From contig OX637393.1 in NCBI GenBank assembly GCA_951799425.1, positions 9,060,244 to 9,124,243 on the forward strand: 64,000 nucleotides of DNA. Reading direction: 5' to 3'. The DNA comes from Ilex aquifolium. Taxonomy: Eukaryota > Streptophyta > Magnoliopsida > Aquifoliales > Aquifoliaceae. Below the pieces are notes generated by a model. It searched no databases. It was not told the DNA's origin and worked only from the letters and a program-made list of their open reading frames with translations. Both the position numbers and the translations under genes were made by a program. Shown in pieces: positions 23,037 through 34,275 of the stretch. The number at the start of each line of letters is the position of its first letter. Positions within the stretch are counted from its first letter, which is position 1.

Positions 23037-24384
23037 TATCAAGCGATCTAAGTGATTAAGGGACAAACTTCTGGAGGCTTGGATGTAATTCTCTCTAAAA
23101 AAATGATTGGGAATATTTTCAGTTGCAGAAAGTGAGATGTGGGCAGCTGGAGGAATGCCACGCGTCCGATTATCATTTGTTCATTGTGGGCCAGCTATTG
23201 TTTCATTTTTTGTGGGGTAGGGGTTTGGGACAGCAAGTTGGCAGTGGTTTAAAAATGTGTTGGTAGGCCTCTGTCTGGTTGGCATGTGTTGTCAAAAGGG
23301 ACTCACCCTTGTCTTCCAAGATCCAACCCACTCTCCGATGGAGCGTCTGTCTAAGGATTTCGAAATATAAAGGACATGCAGTTTGTTGGTGATAAATGGG
23401 TGGGTTGAATTGTATATGGGTTAGATTAAATTGAATTGGGTTTAAAATATATTTAATTTATTTTTTACTCATTCATTATATGAGTTTAATTTATATCGGG
23501 TTGAATTAATAAAATAATTAAAATTTTTAATATACACATTATTACACCAAATTACGCACGCACGCGTACACACATTATTACACCAAAATAAGTACACATT
23601 ATAATTGTTGGATTAAAAATAAATTTCATTTAATCTTGAAACACACACACATTATTTTTAAGAGTTGGTTCCAGTCAACAATCGAAAATGGAGAGAATAT
23701 GAATGCAATCTTAACTGTTCTTATCAGGTGTGGTTTAAGGCAATTGGAGGCCTAAAGCAAAAATAGTAAATGAGGTTTTTTTTATTTTTAATATTAATTT
23801 TTAAAAAAATTAATTTATTTTTAATTTATTATATGATAGAGAGATCGAAGAAGGACGTGCTAGTGTTACTGAAAAAAAAATATTTTAACTTTTGTTTTTA
23901 TTTTTTATCAGAAATAGAGTTTAATTTTAACTTTTTTTTTTAATGTTTTGTACTAATTTTTACAGAGAGAGGGAGCGAGTAGGGGTAAATATGAGTTGAC
24001 TTTTGAGTATTTTTTATTTTTTCAACTTATGATTTTTAGATTTCTAATGTTATGAATTGAATCATGAATCTAAATTATTACAATAAAAATGTTGATTGTA
24101 CTTAATATTTTGGTATAGATGAATTTTTTCCTAAAATATATCTTGGACAATTTAGTAAAATTATATTCTAGTTAATATAATTAATTTGACAATGGGATAT
24201 CAGTGATGTTTCAAATAATAGAGGAGATTTTATTGAAGATATTTCTATTTAGAGGATGTGCCAATGATAATTGTCCTTAATTATTTCTTGCTATCGTCAC
24301 TGATACCACATATATTGATCACCCTAGAGTAATAAAATTTCTTTAATAGCTTTGACTTTACAGCACTGCTTTGCTGATCAAGTC
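23037..24384. other. Gene-free stretch
   Basis: 23100-23370 is less AT-rich and may be old gene flank, but holds no continuous frame. 24180-24290 resembles the right part of the Mutator-like MITE at 17035 (GATATCAGTGATGTTT, ATAGAGGAG). Confidence 0.35.
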
Positions 24385-24387
24385 TTA

Positions 24388-25461
24388 TGTTCCGTTTGTT
24401 AGGAATGATGAAAAGTATGAGGGATGAAAAATGAGAGAGATATATTTTCTATCTTCCAAAGAAAAAAAATATGAATGATATAATTTCATTCATTTGTGTT
24501 TGGTAGGATTGATAAAAAATAAAAATAATTAATTTTTTTTTTTGTGCTTGGTAAGATCGAAAAAATATTTTTTAATTTTTAATTTGTTTAAATTTTTATT
24601 TTTAATTTTTTTAAAAAAATATAAATACATATTTTATTATTATTTTTATATATAAAATTAATGTATACATAATATATGTATACTAGTTATTGCCTGTGCC
24701 TGAAGGTACAGAATAATAAAAAATAATAAACAATAAACATATTTGTATTCATATCCAAAATCAAATCACAAACATAGAAGAGAGATAAATGAATTTAAGT
24801 ATCGATTGTAGTGGGAGTGAGAGGTGGTGATGGTAAGAGACGGTGATGGTTGTGATGGGTGACAATGACCGTGGTGGTGGTGGTGACGGCTATAGTGGTG
24901 GTGCTGGTGGTGGCGGCAATGGTGGCGGCGGTGGCGACGATGGCAGTGGTGGTGGCGGCGGTGGTGGTAGAGGTAGTGGTGAGGCGGTTTCAAACACTAT
25001 TTTTTTTTTTAAAGTACTTATGAAAAGTAATTTCTAGAAGTACTTTTAAAAAGTCACTACAAACACACCCTTAGGGGTCTATATTTCCTATTAAATTTAG
25101 GGTGTTAATATTAGCCGTTAGATTAACTTTAAAATAAAATTTAAAGTGATCTGAACCACGAAAAGCAAAAGTCATTTTGTTTATCTTTTGAAATTTGAAT
25201 TGTAAGCTACTTTATTATATAGATATCAAAAGATATATAGACAAATAAGATACATTTCAACACAAATACTTAACTTTTCATCTACTTTCTTTTTAATTTT
25301 GGAGGGATTGATTTTGGTGAGTTGGAAGGAATGTACATTCATCCACTTTTTTAGCATTCCTATTTTCCTTTCTTAGCAAACATTATATTTTATCTATCTT
25401 TCTAACTTTACATTCTTCAAATTTTTTATCCTTTCATTTTTCCATTGTACCAAACAGCGCA
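24388..25461. mobile_element. TTA-target MITE interrupted by a Helitron
   Basis: Left end TGTTCCGTTTGTTAGGAATG; right end inverse TGCGCTGTTTGGTACAATGG; TTA on both sides (24385-24387, 25462-25464). Subtracting the Helitron at 24683-25223 leaves about 533 bp, similar to the relative at 54176-54664 (489 bp). Confidence 0.7.
24683..25223 (-). mobile_element. Helitron D (541 bp, non-autonomous)
   Basis: Minus-strand 5' end TCTATATAATAAAGTAGC at 25223, and 3' hairpin (GTACCTTCAGGCAC) then CTAG and host T at the left. The interior carries a GGT/GGC-rich tract (24840-24980). It is a close relative of 52817-53619, which has the same layout. Confidence 0.75.
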
Positions 25462-25687
25462 TTAGTCTAAATCTTGTATCCCAAATTTATGTACACCATA
25501 CATTTTATTTTGTGGGTCCCAAAAAAACAACTTTTTCAAGGGGACCCAATTTTCATAATCCTAAGCAAGGTCTTGTAAAAAGATGAGAGAGAGAGAGAGA
25601 AGTCAGTTCAAGGCGACCCAATTTTCGTACATTAAACTTAAAGGGCTCTTGCCATTCTTCCGATGCCTCTAATTGGGTTACATTTTA

Positions 25688-26054
25688 GAGCATCTCCAAT
25701 GGGGGAGGCATATGGGGTGGCATACCCCATATGCCACCCCAAATTCAAAAAAGTGCACTTCAATGGGGGTGGCATATGGGGTTGTAAAATGGCACCAAGG
25801 CCTTTGGGGTGCCATATTTGGCAACTCAGGAGAGAGAAAATGAGGGGTGGCAAATGGATTGGTGAATGTAGATCCGTTAGATGAATATAGATCCAACGAC
25901 TCATATAGATTGATGAACAAAAATATTAAAATGGCACCCCATTTTAGCACCTATCATTGGAGCAAAAACACTATTCAGAAGTGCCAAAACACTGTTCAAA
26001 GTTGTAAAATGGCATTTGGCACCCCATTTTTGGCAACTACCCTTGGAGTTGCTC
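25688..26054. mobile_element. TTA-target MITE with known empty site
   Basis: Ends GAGCATCTCCAATGGGGG and, inverted, GAGCAACTCCAAGGGTAG, flanked by TTA. The partner arm has the uninterrupted sequence at 34149-34164 (CCTAAAATGTAACCC), so the insertion and its 3-bp duplication are confirmed within the window. The interior has several copies of GGTGGCATATGGGG in both orientations. Confidence 0.9.
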
Positions 26055-26939
26055 TTAGGGGGGAAAAAAAAAAGAATAATACATTTTTTTGGTTCTTAAA
26101 GTATCACCAATTTTCACGTTGGTCTTCCAATTATTAAATTTTTTTAAATATATTTGTAACATTTTTATTTTCATTGATAAAAAAAATGATGATAATTGCA
26201 TAAAAAATTTTGCTATTTTCACATTTATGACCATTCACCCATGTTCAAGTTACTCACATGTGTAAATCTCATGTAAGATATAATTTCAGGTTGAATAAAA
26301 TCCGTTAAGATTACCTACAACAAGAATTTTTATTATCATAATTTTTTATGTAACAAATGTGTCCAACTGAAAAGAAAAAGACGGGTCAGTGCACGAAACT
26401 CGCACCGCTGCAAAACTTGGGAATAATCAGATACAGACTGTTTTTGCAAAATGTGTCCAATTGACGAAATATGATCATTTTTGGGTTACCAATTGATTTT
26501 CCCATTTTACTTTGGTGTTTATATGGAAAAGTACAAAGCAATGGACTTGCCTCATGTCCATTTGTAGATTCTCTCACTTCCATCGAAACTAATCATCTAA
26601 ATTCTAAACGAGATCACTCAATTGCGTTCAAGTGAATTTTCTACTAACCCACGTGACGTGATTAAGATCGAATTTAGAAAGTATTTTTATTGTTTTTAGT
26701 GCAAGGTAGAGTTAACCATCTCGGATAGACTTGAAGATCACCGGTTCGAATCTACTAGTTAACAGTTGTAATAATAATAATAATAATAAAAGTTACGGTG
26801 TCATGCCGAATTTATAAGTAAATCGAAACTAATGACAACTCAATAGGTTGAATAACCACTAAAAAGGTTATTTATGACTCAAAAATTTAAAATCGATGTT
26901 AAAATATGAGAATCGATTCTAATACAAACAATTTTAGAG

Positions 26940-27268
26940 TGATCTTAAGGATTGATCGTTGTGTGTCACCACCTCCCCACCTATGCTACACATTCAATCA
27001 AAGTTGTCACTGTGAAGCTATAGTTATGGTGCATAGAATCTTATTGTCTAGCCATTGGTACTTTGCATCTTCACTGAGAATTCAATTTCATCGGGTCCAT
27101 GTCGAGGACAACGGGGCAACCATTGCACCATGCGTGTAGGTCACTACTTATGTGACAAGGAATTTCGCTACCTTAAGACAATTAGAGTTACTATTGCCGT
27201 TTACCAGGATTTTCATTCGAAGTTTATAATACTTCTCCTTCCGGCCCTGCAACACCGGACACGTGTCA
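26940..27268 (-). pseudogene. Nuclear copy of mitochondrial 26S rRNA fragment (NUMT)
   Basis: The minus strand contains the bacterial-type large-subunit rRNA core CTTAAGGTAGCGAAATTCCT, then ATAAGTAGTGACC, GACATGGACCCGATGAAATT and AGCTTCACAGTGACAAC. The cytosolic 25S sequence differs here (GTAGCCAAATGCCTCGTC) and the plastid 23S lacks the ATAAGTAG and TAGCTTCGCAGTGACAAC features, so the plant mitochondrial gene is the best source. Not functional: a fragment of about 330 bp with many transitions. Confidence 0.8.
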
Positions 27269-27522
27269 AAGAAGTAAGAACCAGGGTCGGCTTAACAACA
27301 TTAAAAAAAAAAGCATGGAGTTTAGGCCCCAAATGAAAAAAAAAATTTTAATTCTATAAATTTTAAATCCTAAAAAAAAGTCCTAATTATAGCTATCTTG
27401 AGGGTTGTGGATGATAATCACCCAACAATTAAATCCCTAATTAAATATATTGTTGTTTAACAAAATATATGAATTTTTAATTGAATACAAAATATATATA
27501 TTCTGATACTTGTATTGTATAA

Positions 27523-28053
27523 TAGGGGTGCAACTCGGGCGGGTTGGACAGTCAACATTAACCCAACCCTAACCCTAACCCTAACCCTAAGCCTAACCCT
27601 AACCCTACTTCGGGTTGAGGGACTCAACCCAAGCACTGCCTGAGTTTAATTCGGGCGGACTCGGGTTGAATTCGGATTAATGATTTCGGGTTACTTTACG
27701 GGTTCAATTCGGGTTGAATTCGAGTTGAGCCTAAAATAGGCTTGTTGTTCTAAACCTGATACATATATTACATAATATTCACATAAATTAACAACCAACA
27801 ATTTCAATCAAGTTTTTAACATAAAAACCATAATATTAAGAACTCAATGCATTTATATAGTATTGTATTTATTGAGATTAACCCTAGGATAAAATTGTAT
27901 TCGGATTCAACTCGAGGCCCGCCCAAATTGAATTCGGGTTGAAGTTTTTTGACCCAAGCCCAACTCAAGTATTAAAAACCCTAACCCAAACCTGAATTTT
28001 TTCGGATTGGGCTCGGGTTGAAATCGGGTTAGCCCGCCCAAGTTGCACCCCTA
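27523..28053. mobile_element. Non-autonomous hAT element, family H, copy 1
   Basis: Ends TAGGGGTGCAACTCGGGCGG and inverse TAGGGGTGCAACTTGGGCGG, with perfect 8-bp target duplications ttgtataa (27515-27522, 28054-28061). Subterminal regions are full of TCGGGTT/AACCCGA words. It includes a CCCTAA run (about 27562-27607). No transposase. The family twin is at 45231-45865. Confidence 0.9.
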
Positions 28054-28061
28054 TTGTATAA

Positions 28062-28659
28062 TATATTATTCACTTTAAATTAAATCTACACAGCGTTAAA
28101 ACACGTTGCATAATAAATTTTTAAAAACTCACTTATTTAATACTCCCCACACAATTTATCAAAACATAATGAGATTATGTCATCATAACTATGACCTACC
28201 ATTCATATAACTATCCTGAACAATTGACCTAATCTAACCACAAATATTGACTTCTTCTTCTTTTGCTATTGGAGTCGTAAACTACTCCCTCGAACTCAGA
28301 ATAAACTCAAAGATCTAGGCAGGTTTAATTGACGCACGACGGAGAGAGTGATGCTTAAAGAATATATAAAGTATTGAACCAAAAATTAGATTTAACCACT
28401 GAACCACCTCTAAAAATCACTCAAAACAGATTTACGAGACACACAAAACAGATTTACGAGACACACTGATTCAAGAGTCCAAAGTTGTTTGATATTCTAT
28501 TTAAATTCCTTGCAGTGCTCCTCTCACCCCTCCACAAGTTCCATTCTTAGCTAATATCGTCTATAAATAACCTGTATATACATATTTTTTGATTGTATAC
28601 GTGGACAAAAGTGGTACCACGTGGCGCACATCACGTGGCTTAGCAAATATGAGATCAGA
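28062..28659. other. Downstream flank of PINOID
   Basis: Probably holds the PINOID 3' UTR (minus strand, just left of 28660). 28380-28470 has a short direct repeat (AACAGATTTACGAGACACAC). Nothing else supportable. Confidence 0.4.
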
Positions 28660-30569
28660 TCAAAAGAACTCAAACGGCGCCGTTTGTCTCGCATTATGAC
28701 AAGACGTCGTCGTTTTCTGTCTCCGCATTCCTGGAACTCCCGGTGGGGTCATTGTCCTTATGAGCGCAAAATTCAAGCCCTTAAAAAACGGGTGGGTCTT
28801 GATGTCGGCTGCACCACGTCTCGCCCCGAGTCTACTATTCGGATCCTTCACCAACAACACGGATATCAAGTCCCGCAAATGCTTTTCACTCAAACTACTG
28901 GGCGCGTCAGTAGGAAAAGGCAATGGTTTTTTTACTATGTTACGCAGCGTAGCTTCATTCGTTACATCGGCAAATGGTGTTCGTCCATACAACATCTCGT
29001 ACATGAAAATTCCTAGGGCCCACCAATCAACTGCATTCCCGTGCGGCGTACCGGAGGCGACCTCTGGGGCCACATACTCGTGGGTCCCAACAAAAGAACA
29101 TGACCGGGCTGTGACCGGTTCAGCCACGAACAGCCGGTTGGTTGAGAGTGTTTGGACCTTCTTCGACCGGAACAGCCGGTTGGAGATACATGAAAAAGGA
29201 GTGAGTGTTTGGACCTTCTTCGACCGGAAGGGTGATGATGATGGGCCGGAAGAAAAGTCAGGTGATTCAACGGCTGGGATTGCATCTGAGCAAAGAGAGA
29301 GGTCAAAGTCTGTGAGCATAATGTGACCGTCCGATCTAATCAATACGTTTTCTGGCTTTAAGTCTCTATAGATTATCCCCAACATGTGAAGGTACTCCAA
29401 AGCCAGCAACACTTCAGCTGCATAAAACCTGAGAAAGAAAAAAAATCAATAAAAGATAATCCTCAATTTCCCCCCACTTTCTCGAAAACCAAACAGAAAA
29501 AATTCAGACCCAAAATTTTCCCAGTAACCAAACAGGCCTTGAGTGAGAGAAAAATATATAATATTCATTTTTTTTTTCACAAAAAAGAGAGAAACAGATG
29601 CTCTGATTGCTTGTTTGAGTGGATAAAAGAAATGCTTGATCTGGTAAAATCCATTTTGAAAGAAAAGACTAATAATGGCAAATTTTCATGAAATTGAAAT
29701 TTGCGGCCAACCCAAATCAATTTTCCGAGAAAACCACTGGAAAATAAGAAACTAAATGGAAATTTTTTTCTAAAAGAGTAAACTTTTTGCAGAGCTGAAA
29801 CAGACAGAACACCTTTGGATGAGAGAACATAAGTGGTCCATTTTCTATGTCCCAGACACAAACAAAACCATAGAATCAAAATCAAAACGTCAAACAATCA
29901 ACAAAACCCACTTTCTATGACAAGTTCTTGATATTTAGAACTTCAAAAAAAATACTTAAACTTTTTCAAATTCTACAGTCACTGATATTGAGAGAGAGAG
30001 AGAGAGAGAATGCACCTTGCAGAGGAGAGAGAAAAGCGTCTGTGAGGCTGTTTATGCCTCAAAGAATGCAAATCACCACCAGAACAATACTCCATTACAA
30101 CACAAGAGAAATGGGAAGCTTCAAATTCAGCGTAGAGAGTTGGCAAAAATGGATGGTCCAACATTTTCAAGATCTTTTTCTCAGTCTCAGCTCTCTGAAT
30201 CTTCTTCTTCAAAGCCAGAGCCTCTTTATCCACCACCTTCATAGCATAAAAACAGCTCTCATCGCTGCGTAATTTGCAGAGATAAACCTTACCAATGTCT
30301 CCACTTCCTATCTGCCGGACCAAACTAAAGTCTCTGAAACTCAATCCGGAGTTTTTCCGGCGCAATACTGCTGACTGAATAGCTTGAAAGGAGGAGTCAG
30401 ATGACCGGTGGGGTTTCAGGGTTAGATTTTCCGGCGAGCTTGTAGGGAGGTCGAAAGAGAGACGACTGAAACTGGGGTAACTATCGGTACTACTCATTGA
30501 GGTCTTGCTTGAATTCAACGCTTCACAAAATGGTTCTTCAGTGTCTGAGTCTCTTGGAAACTCCAACAT
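28660..30569 (-). CDS. PID: PINOID, AGC-family (AGCVIII) serine/threonine kinase
   Basis: PINOID phosphorylates the cytoplasmic loop of PIN auxin carriers at the plasma membrane, setting the polarity of auxin flow. Two exons, 30016-30569 and 28660-29428, with a 587-bp GT-AG intron joining the codon for Arg185 (SSA-R-FYAAE), give 440 residues; Arabidopsis PID has 438. Visible: N-terminal SFSRLSFD and LKPHRSSD, glycine loop GSGDIG (88-93), Lys111 in [16 protein letters not shown] with Asp207, DFD (225-227) replacing DFG as in all plant AGCVIII kinases, the insertion domain 228-293, the activation segment [14 protein letters not shown], and a C-terminal FEFF that fits a PDK1-docking hydrophobic motif. 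Oddities: the insertion contains FRSKKVQTL twice (252-260, 271-279), and Gly of SGSFVGT is Cys295. The ATG fits the family start. Confidence 0.95.
29985..30009. repeat. GA repeat just inside the PINOID intron donor
   Basis: A GAGAGA tract ends a few bases from the 5' splice site at 30015. On the coding strand it reads as CT repeats in the first bases of the intron. GAGA/CTCT tracts are targets of plant BPC factors, but no function is shown here. Confidence 0.5.
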
Positions 30570-31190
30570 TTTATGAATCTGATCAGCTGGGTCTGTTCAA
30601 CTTTCTTAAGAGGACTTTGTGTGTGAGATTTGGCTATTGGGTTGTGGAATCAGATGCCAAAATAATTCTTGAACAATGAACAGTAGATGCATGAAGAGAG
30701 ATAGAGTAGCTAAAGAGAATCAGTAGGTGTAGAAAGTCAATGTTTCTCACTGAAGAAAAGAGAGATGCATTTGCACCGCCATTAAAAGAGCTTCAACCGC
30801 ATGATAAAGAACAGAAGCTGCCTTTGGTGGACCAGAAAAAAGGGTTTCCGTACTCAGAGAGAGATGTGAGAGAGAGAGAACCCACAACTGTGGTTCTATT
30901 TGGTGCTTGGCTAGAGAGAGAGAGAGAGAGAAAGAGAGGCGGTTGGAACAGACCGTGGTTGGGGAGTATTTAAGCTAGACGTCGTACGGAGGAAGATTAA
31001 CTTTTTTACAGCTTTTTCAAATGCGGTTAAATTTTGATTGACGAGGGTTTTTTTTGTCTTTTTACAGTGGGTTTGTTTGCACAAGAAGTTACTGTATATC
31101 ACGTGCGGTGATTGAGGTTTCGCTCTTGCTGACGTAGAGGTTTCTCGGCAGGTGTGAAGAAAGGTGTCTGGATATTAGACACGTGGAAAG
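30570..31190 (-). promoter_or_regulatory. PINOID 5' UTR and promoter region
   Basis: On the minus strand a weak TATA-like TTAAATA lies at about 30967-30975, which would put the transcript start near 30940 and leave a 5' UTR of about 370 bases rich in CT repeats (30848-30940). Two perfect G-boxes (CACGTG) lie at 31100-31105 and 31180-31185, about 530 and 610 bases upstream of the ATG, with TGACGT between them. These are sequence matches only. Confidence 0.4.
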
Positions 31191-31637
31191 AATATTCATT
31201 ACAACGGTGACATCATATCATCACCGTCACATAATATTTAATTAAAAAATATCAAATAAATAAAATAGATCTCATTAATCCTATGTATTACTGATTAGAT
31301 GCAATGGTTATTAATAATTATAAAAATAGTAAAATTTATTTTATTTATTTATAATTTTTTAATTAAACATTGACACTACGTGACAATAATAATATTGTTG
31401 ATTTCATTGAATATATACTCAGTTGCTTCGTGTCCGGCTACTATGTAGACTGTACAACATGGGATGTTGTTCCTAAAATCACTTCGTTATGAGGAATAAC
31501 CCATCTATTGTATAGCAGAGAAGTTGTGTTCTACTTGGTTTTGAGAAAATATTAATAATAATTTAATATGTAGGTAATTTAATCTTATTTAATTTAGTAA
31601 TTATTCTATTTATGTATAAAAATAACTATCAAGTGAG
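31191..31637. other. Gene-free AT-rich stretch
   Basis: Contains imperfect inverted words (CTAATCCTATGTATTACTG, TTAAAAAATAT/ATTTTTTAAT) that suggest a small decayed MITE at 31200-31410. No exon. Confidence 0.3.
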
Positions 31638-31642
31638 GTTTA

Positions 31643-32235
31643 TGATAATGCACAAAATTGTCTCGTGCAAGATCAACAGTCGAGTATGTGAAGAGGTGTA
31701 ATTAATAAAACATAAATAAACAATCAATGACAAAAACAGTAAATATTGAGTCAACACACAGATATATAGTGGTTCGGTCCGGGTGACCTACTCCATGAAA
31801 CGCCAACGGTGGCCGGTGACTCTTTATTGATGAATAAAGTAAAAGAGAGAAAAGGCTCCGGGAGAGGTAGAATAGCTAGGAGAGAGAAGTTATGTGTGTA
31901 AATGTAGATAGGTGTGTTGGGAGATCTCTAGGTGTCCTCTCTCATGTGGAGATAACTTACAATTTATAGGTATGTTGAGGTGGTGAGGTGAGACGATGAC
32001 GTGAGGGAGAGAGCACTACTTCTTCGAGGATGATAGTTACAAAAGATAAGTACAGTTAATGTATGATTGATTTTCTAGAGTGTGTAACCCGATAATCTCT
32101 CTCGTGCTCTTATCTTCTCGGGCTCTTCGGATCTTGGACTGGACCGGATTGGTGGACCGGGTCTGGGCTGTCTTTTAACTGACTTAGGCTTCCTTGATTT
32201 ATTGGGTCTGGACTCAGTTAAATTTGGGCTCGTCA
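31643..32235. mobile_element. Solo LTR, family L, copy A
   Basis: Starts TGATAATGCACAAAATTG and ends GGGCTCGTCA, with flanks gttta and gttca (4 of 5). It shares with copies at 40958 and 42629 the internal phrases GTGGTTCGGTC, GGTGACCTACTCCA and CTTACAATTTATAGG. No retrotransposon coding region lies beside it. Confidence 0.6.
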
Positions 32236-32239
32236 GTTC

Positions 32240-32943
32240 ATTTTTTTTAATTATAGATATATTGTTGAACGATGATACCATATAAAAACAATGACGTGAT
32301 ATCACTATTTTTTTTTGTTAAACTGTCAAGAGTGTCTAAATTAATTTACGCGTATATCAATTATTTCATATTAAAATTAAAATATTTATAAAAAATAAAT
32401 TTCTCATGAACTAATCCGATAAATTGTTAAGATTTAAATTCCGTATATCAGAATTGGCAAAAATAATACCATCATTGTCAAATGTTGTACCAATATTTAA
32501 TGGTTGTTTTGTTCTCATCTTCTCAAGCTGCAGCAGAACAGTTCTCACCTCTACTGAACAGTGCGCGTGGTTTGGAACAGAAGTTTGAAGGCAACCTTTC
32601 TATTTTGAAATGACAAAATTGCCCTTCGTAAAGTTTGTGTTCAATTTTAGGACGACAGATGTAACAGCATCTTGAATTGTACTTTTGTATTATGTAGTTT
32701 TTAATTTTAGGCAGAATAATATATAATTTGTAATTAATTTAAGAATTTAATTTGAAGATTTAATACAAAATAATTATTATATTAATAATCAACTTCATTT
32801 AATGTAAGAATATATTCCTAATTTAATAATTATGTTTTATTAGATCTTTTAATTAAGTCTCTTAAGAACTCTAAAGAGTAGTTCAAGTAGTAACAATGAT
32901 GAACTGTAAACTCAAACGTTCTGAGTTTAAATACAATCTTAAC
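32240..32943. other. Gene-free stretch
   Basis: AT-rich. 32877-32943 resembles part of the family-S SINE (GATGAACTGTAAACTCAAAC, GAGTTTAAATAC) and abuts the right inverted-repeat arm. Confidence 0.35.
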
Positions 32944-34275
32944 GGTTCTTACTTCTGTGACACGTGTCTGGTGCTGCAGGGCCGGAAGGAGAAGTACTAT
33001 AAACTTCGAATGAAAACCCTGGTAAACGGCAATAGTAACTCTAATTGTCTTAAGGTAGCGAAATTCCTTGTCACATAAGTAGTGACTTACACGCATGGTG
33101 TAATGGTTGTCTCGCTGTCCTCGACATGGACCCGATGAAATTGAATTCTCAGTGAAGATGCAAAGTACCAATGGCTAGACAATAAGATTCTATGCACCCT
33201 AATTATAGCTTCGCAGTGACAACTTTGGTCGAATGTGTAGGATAGGTAGGAGGTGGTGACACACAACGATCAATCTTAAAGATCACTCTAAAATTGTTTT
33301 CAAGTTTCGCAATATTATAAGTTTACGAAAAAAATGAAATTGTTTGTATTAGAATCGATCCTCATATTTTAACATCGATTTTAAATTTTTGAGTCATAAA
33401 TAACCTTTTTAGTGGTTATTCACCCTATTGAGTTGTCATTAGTTTCGATTTACTTATAAATTCGGCATGACACCGTAACTTTTATTATTATTATTATTAT
33501 TATTACAACTGCTAACTAATAGATTCAAATCGGTGACCTTCAAATCTATTCGAGATGATTAAGTCCACCTTGAACGCAATTGAGTGATCTCGTTTAGATT
33601 TTAGATGATTTAGTTTCGATGGCAGTGAGAGAATCTACAAATGGACATGAGGCAAGTCCATTGCTTTGTACTTTTCCATATAACCAATAAACACCAAAAT
33701 AAAACGGGAAAATCAATTGGTAACCCCAAAATGATCATATTGTCGTCAATTGAACACATTTTGCGAAAATAGTCTGTATTTGATTATTCCCAAGTTCTGC
33801 AGCGGTGCGAGTTTTGTGCACTGAACCGTCTTTTTCTTTTCAATTGGACACATTTGTTACATAAAAAATTATGGTAATAAAAATTCTTGTTGTAGGTAAT
33901 CTTAAGGGTTTTTATTCAACCTGAAATTATATCTTACACGAGATTTACATGTGTGAGTAACTTGAACATGGCTGAATGGTCGTAAATGTGAAAATAGCAA
34001 ATTTTTTTATGCAATTATCCTCATTTTTTTATCAATGAAAATAAAAATGTTACAAATATATTTAAAAAAATTTAATAATTGGAACACCAACGTGAAAAAT
34101 GGTGATACTTTAAGAACCAAAAAAATGTATTATTCTTTTTTTTTCCCCTAAAATGTAACCCAATTAGAGGCATCGGAGGAATGGCAAGAGCCCTTTAATG
34201 TACGAAAATTGGGTCCCCTTGAACTGACTTCTCTCTCTCTCTCATCTTTTTACAAGACCTTGCTTAGGATTATGT
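32944..34275. repeat. Right arm of the inverted repeat around PINOID
   Basis: Inverse complement of 25554-27282, with scattered substitutions and small indels. It lacks the MITE of the left arm and so preserves the ancestral site. It includes (TTA)n at 33481-33505, matching (TAA)n in the other arm. Confidence 0.9.
32958..33290 (+). pseudogene. Nuclear copy of mitochondrial 26S rRNA fragment (NUMT), second arm
   Basis: Contains GGTAAACGGCAATAGTAACT, CTTAAGGTAGCGAAATTCCT, GACATGGACCCGATGAAATT, GTGAAGATGC and TAGCTTCGCAGTGACAAC: bacterial-type large-subunit rRNA around the peptidyl-transferase region, best explained as mitochondrial. It is a paralogue of the copy at 26940-27268 by the arm duplication. 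Several sites expected to be C or G in the functional gene are T or A. Confidence 0.8.

Larger units (their letters stand above)
25554..27282. repeat. Left arm of the inverted repeat around PINOID
   Basis: It is the inverse complement of 32944-34275 over nearly its full length: ATAATCCTAAGCAAGGTCTT at the outer end, AATGATGATAATTGCAT in the middle, and GACACGTGTCAAAGAAGTAA at the inner end. It is longer than the partner only because of the MITE at 25688-26054. It also carries a (TAA)n tract, a tRNA-like B box (CCGGTTCGAATC near 26742) and a mitochondrial rRNA fragment. Confidence 0.9.

Noticed and set aside
26906-27336. Short open frames at the left NUMT (and at 32830-33171 in the right arm)
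   Set aside because: They are translations of rRNA-derived sequence and not protein genes.
27562-27607. CCCTAA repeats as an interstitial telomere
   Set aside because: They are short, impure, not the usual plant TTTAGGG repeat, and lie in the subterminal AACCCGA-rich part of a hAT element whose sister copy has the same motif in weaker form.
28621-29326. Plus-strand open frames of 131 and 188 codons
   Set aside because: They are antisense to the conserved kinase exon of PINOID and have no family features of their own.
29577-29897. Minus-strand open frame of 106 codons between the PINOID exons
   Set aside because: It lies in the 587-bp intron, whose GT-AG borders restore the conserved SSARFYAAE reading.
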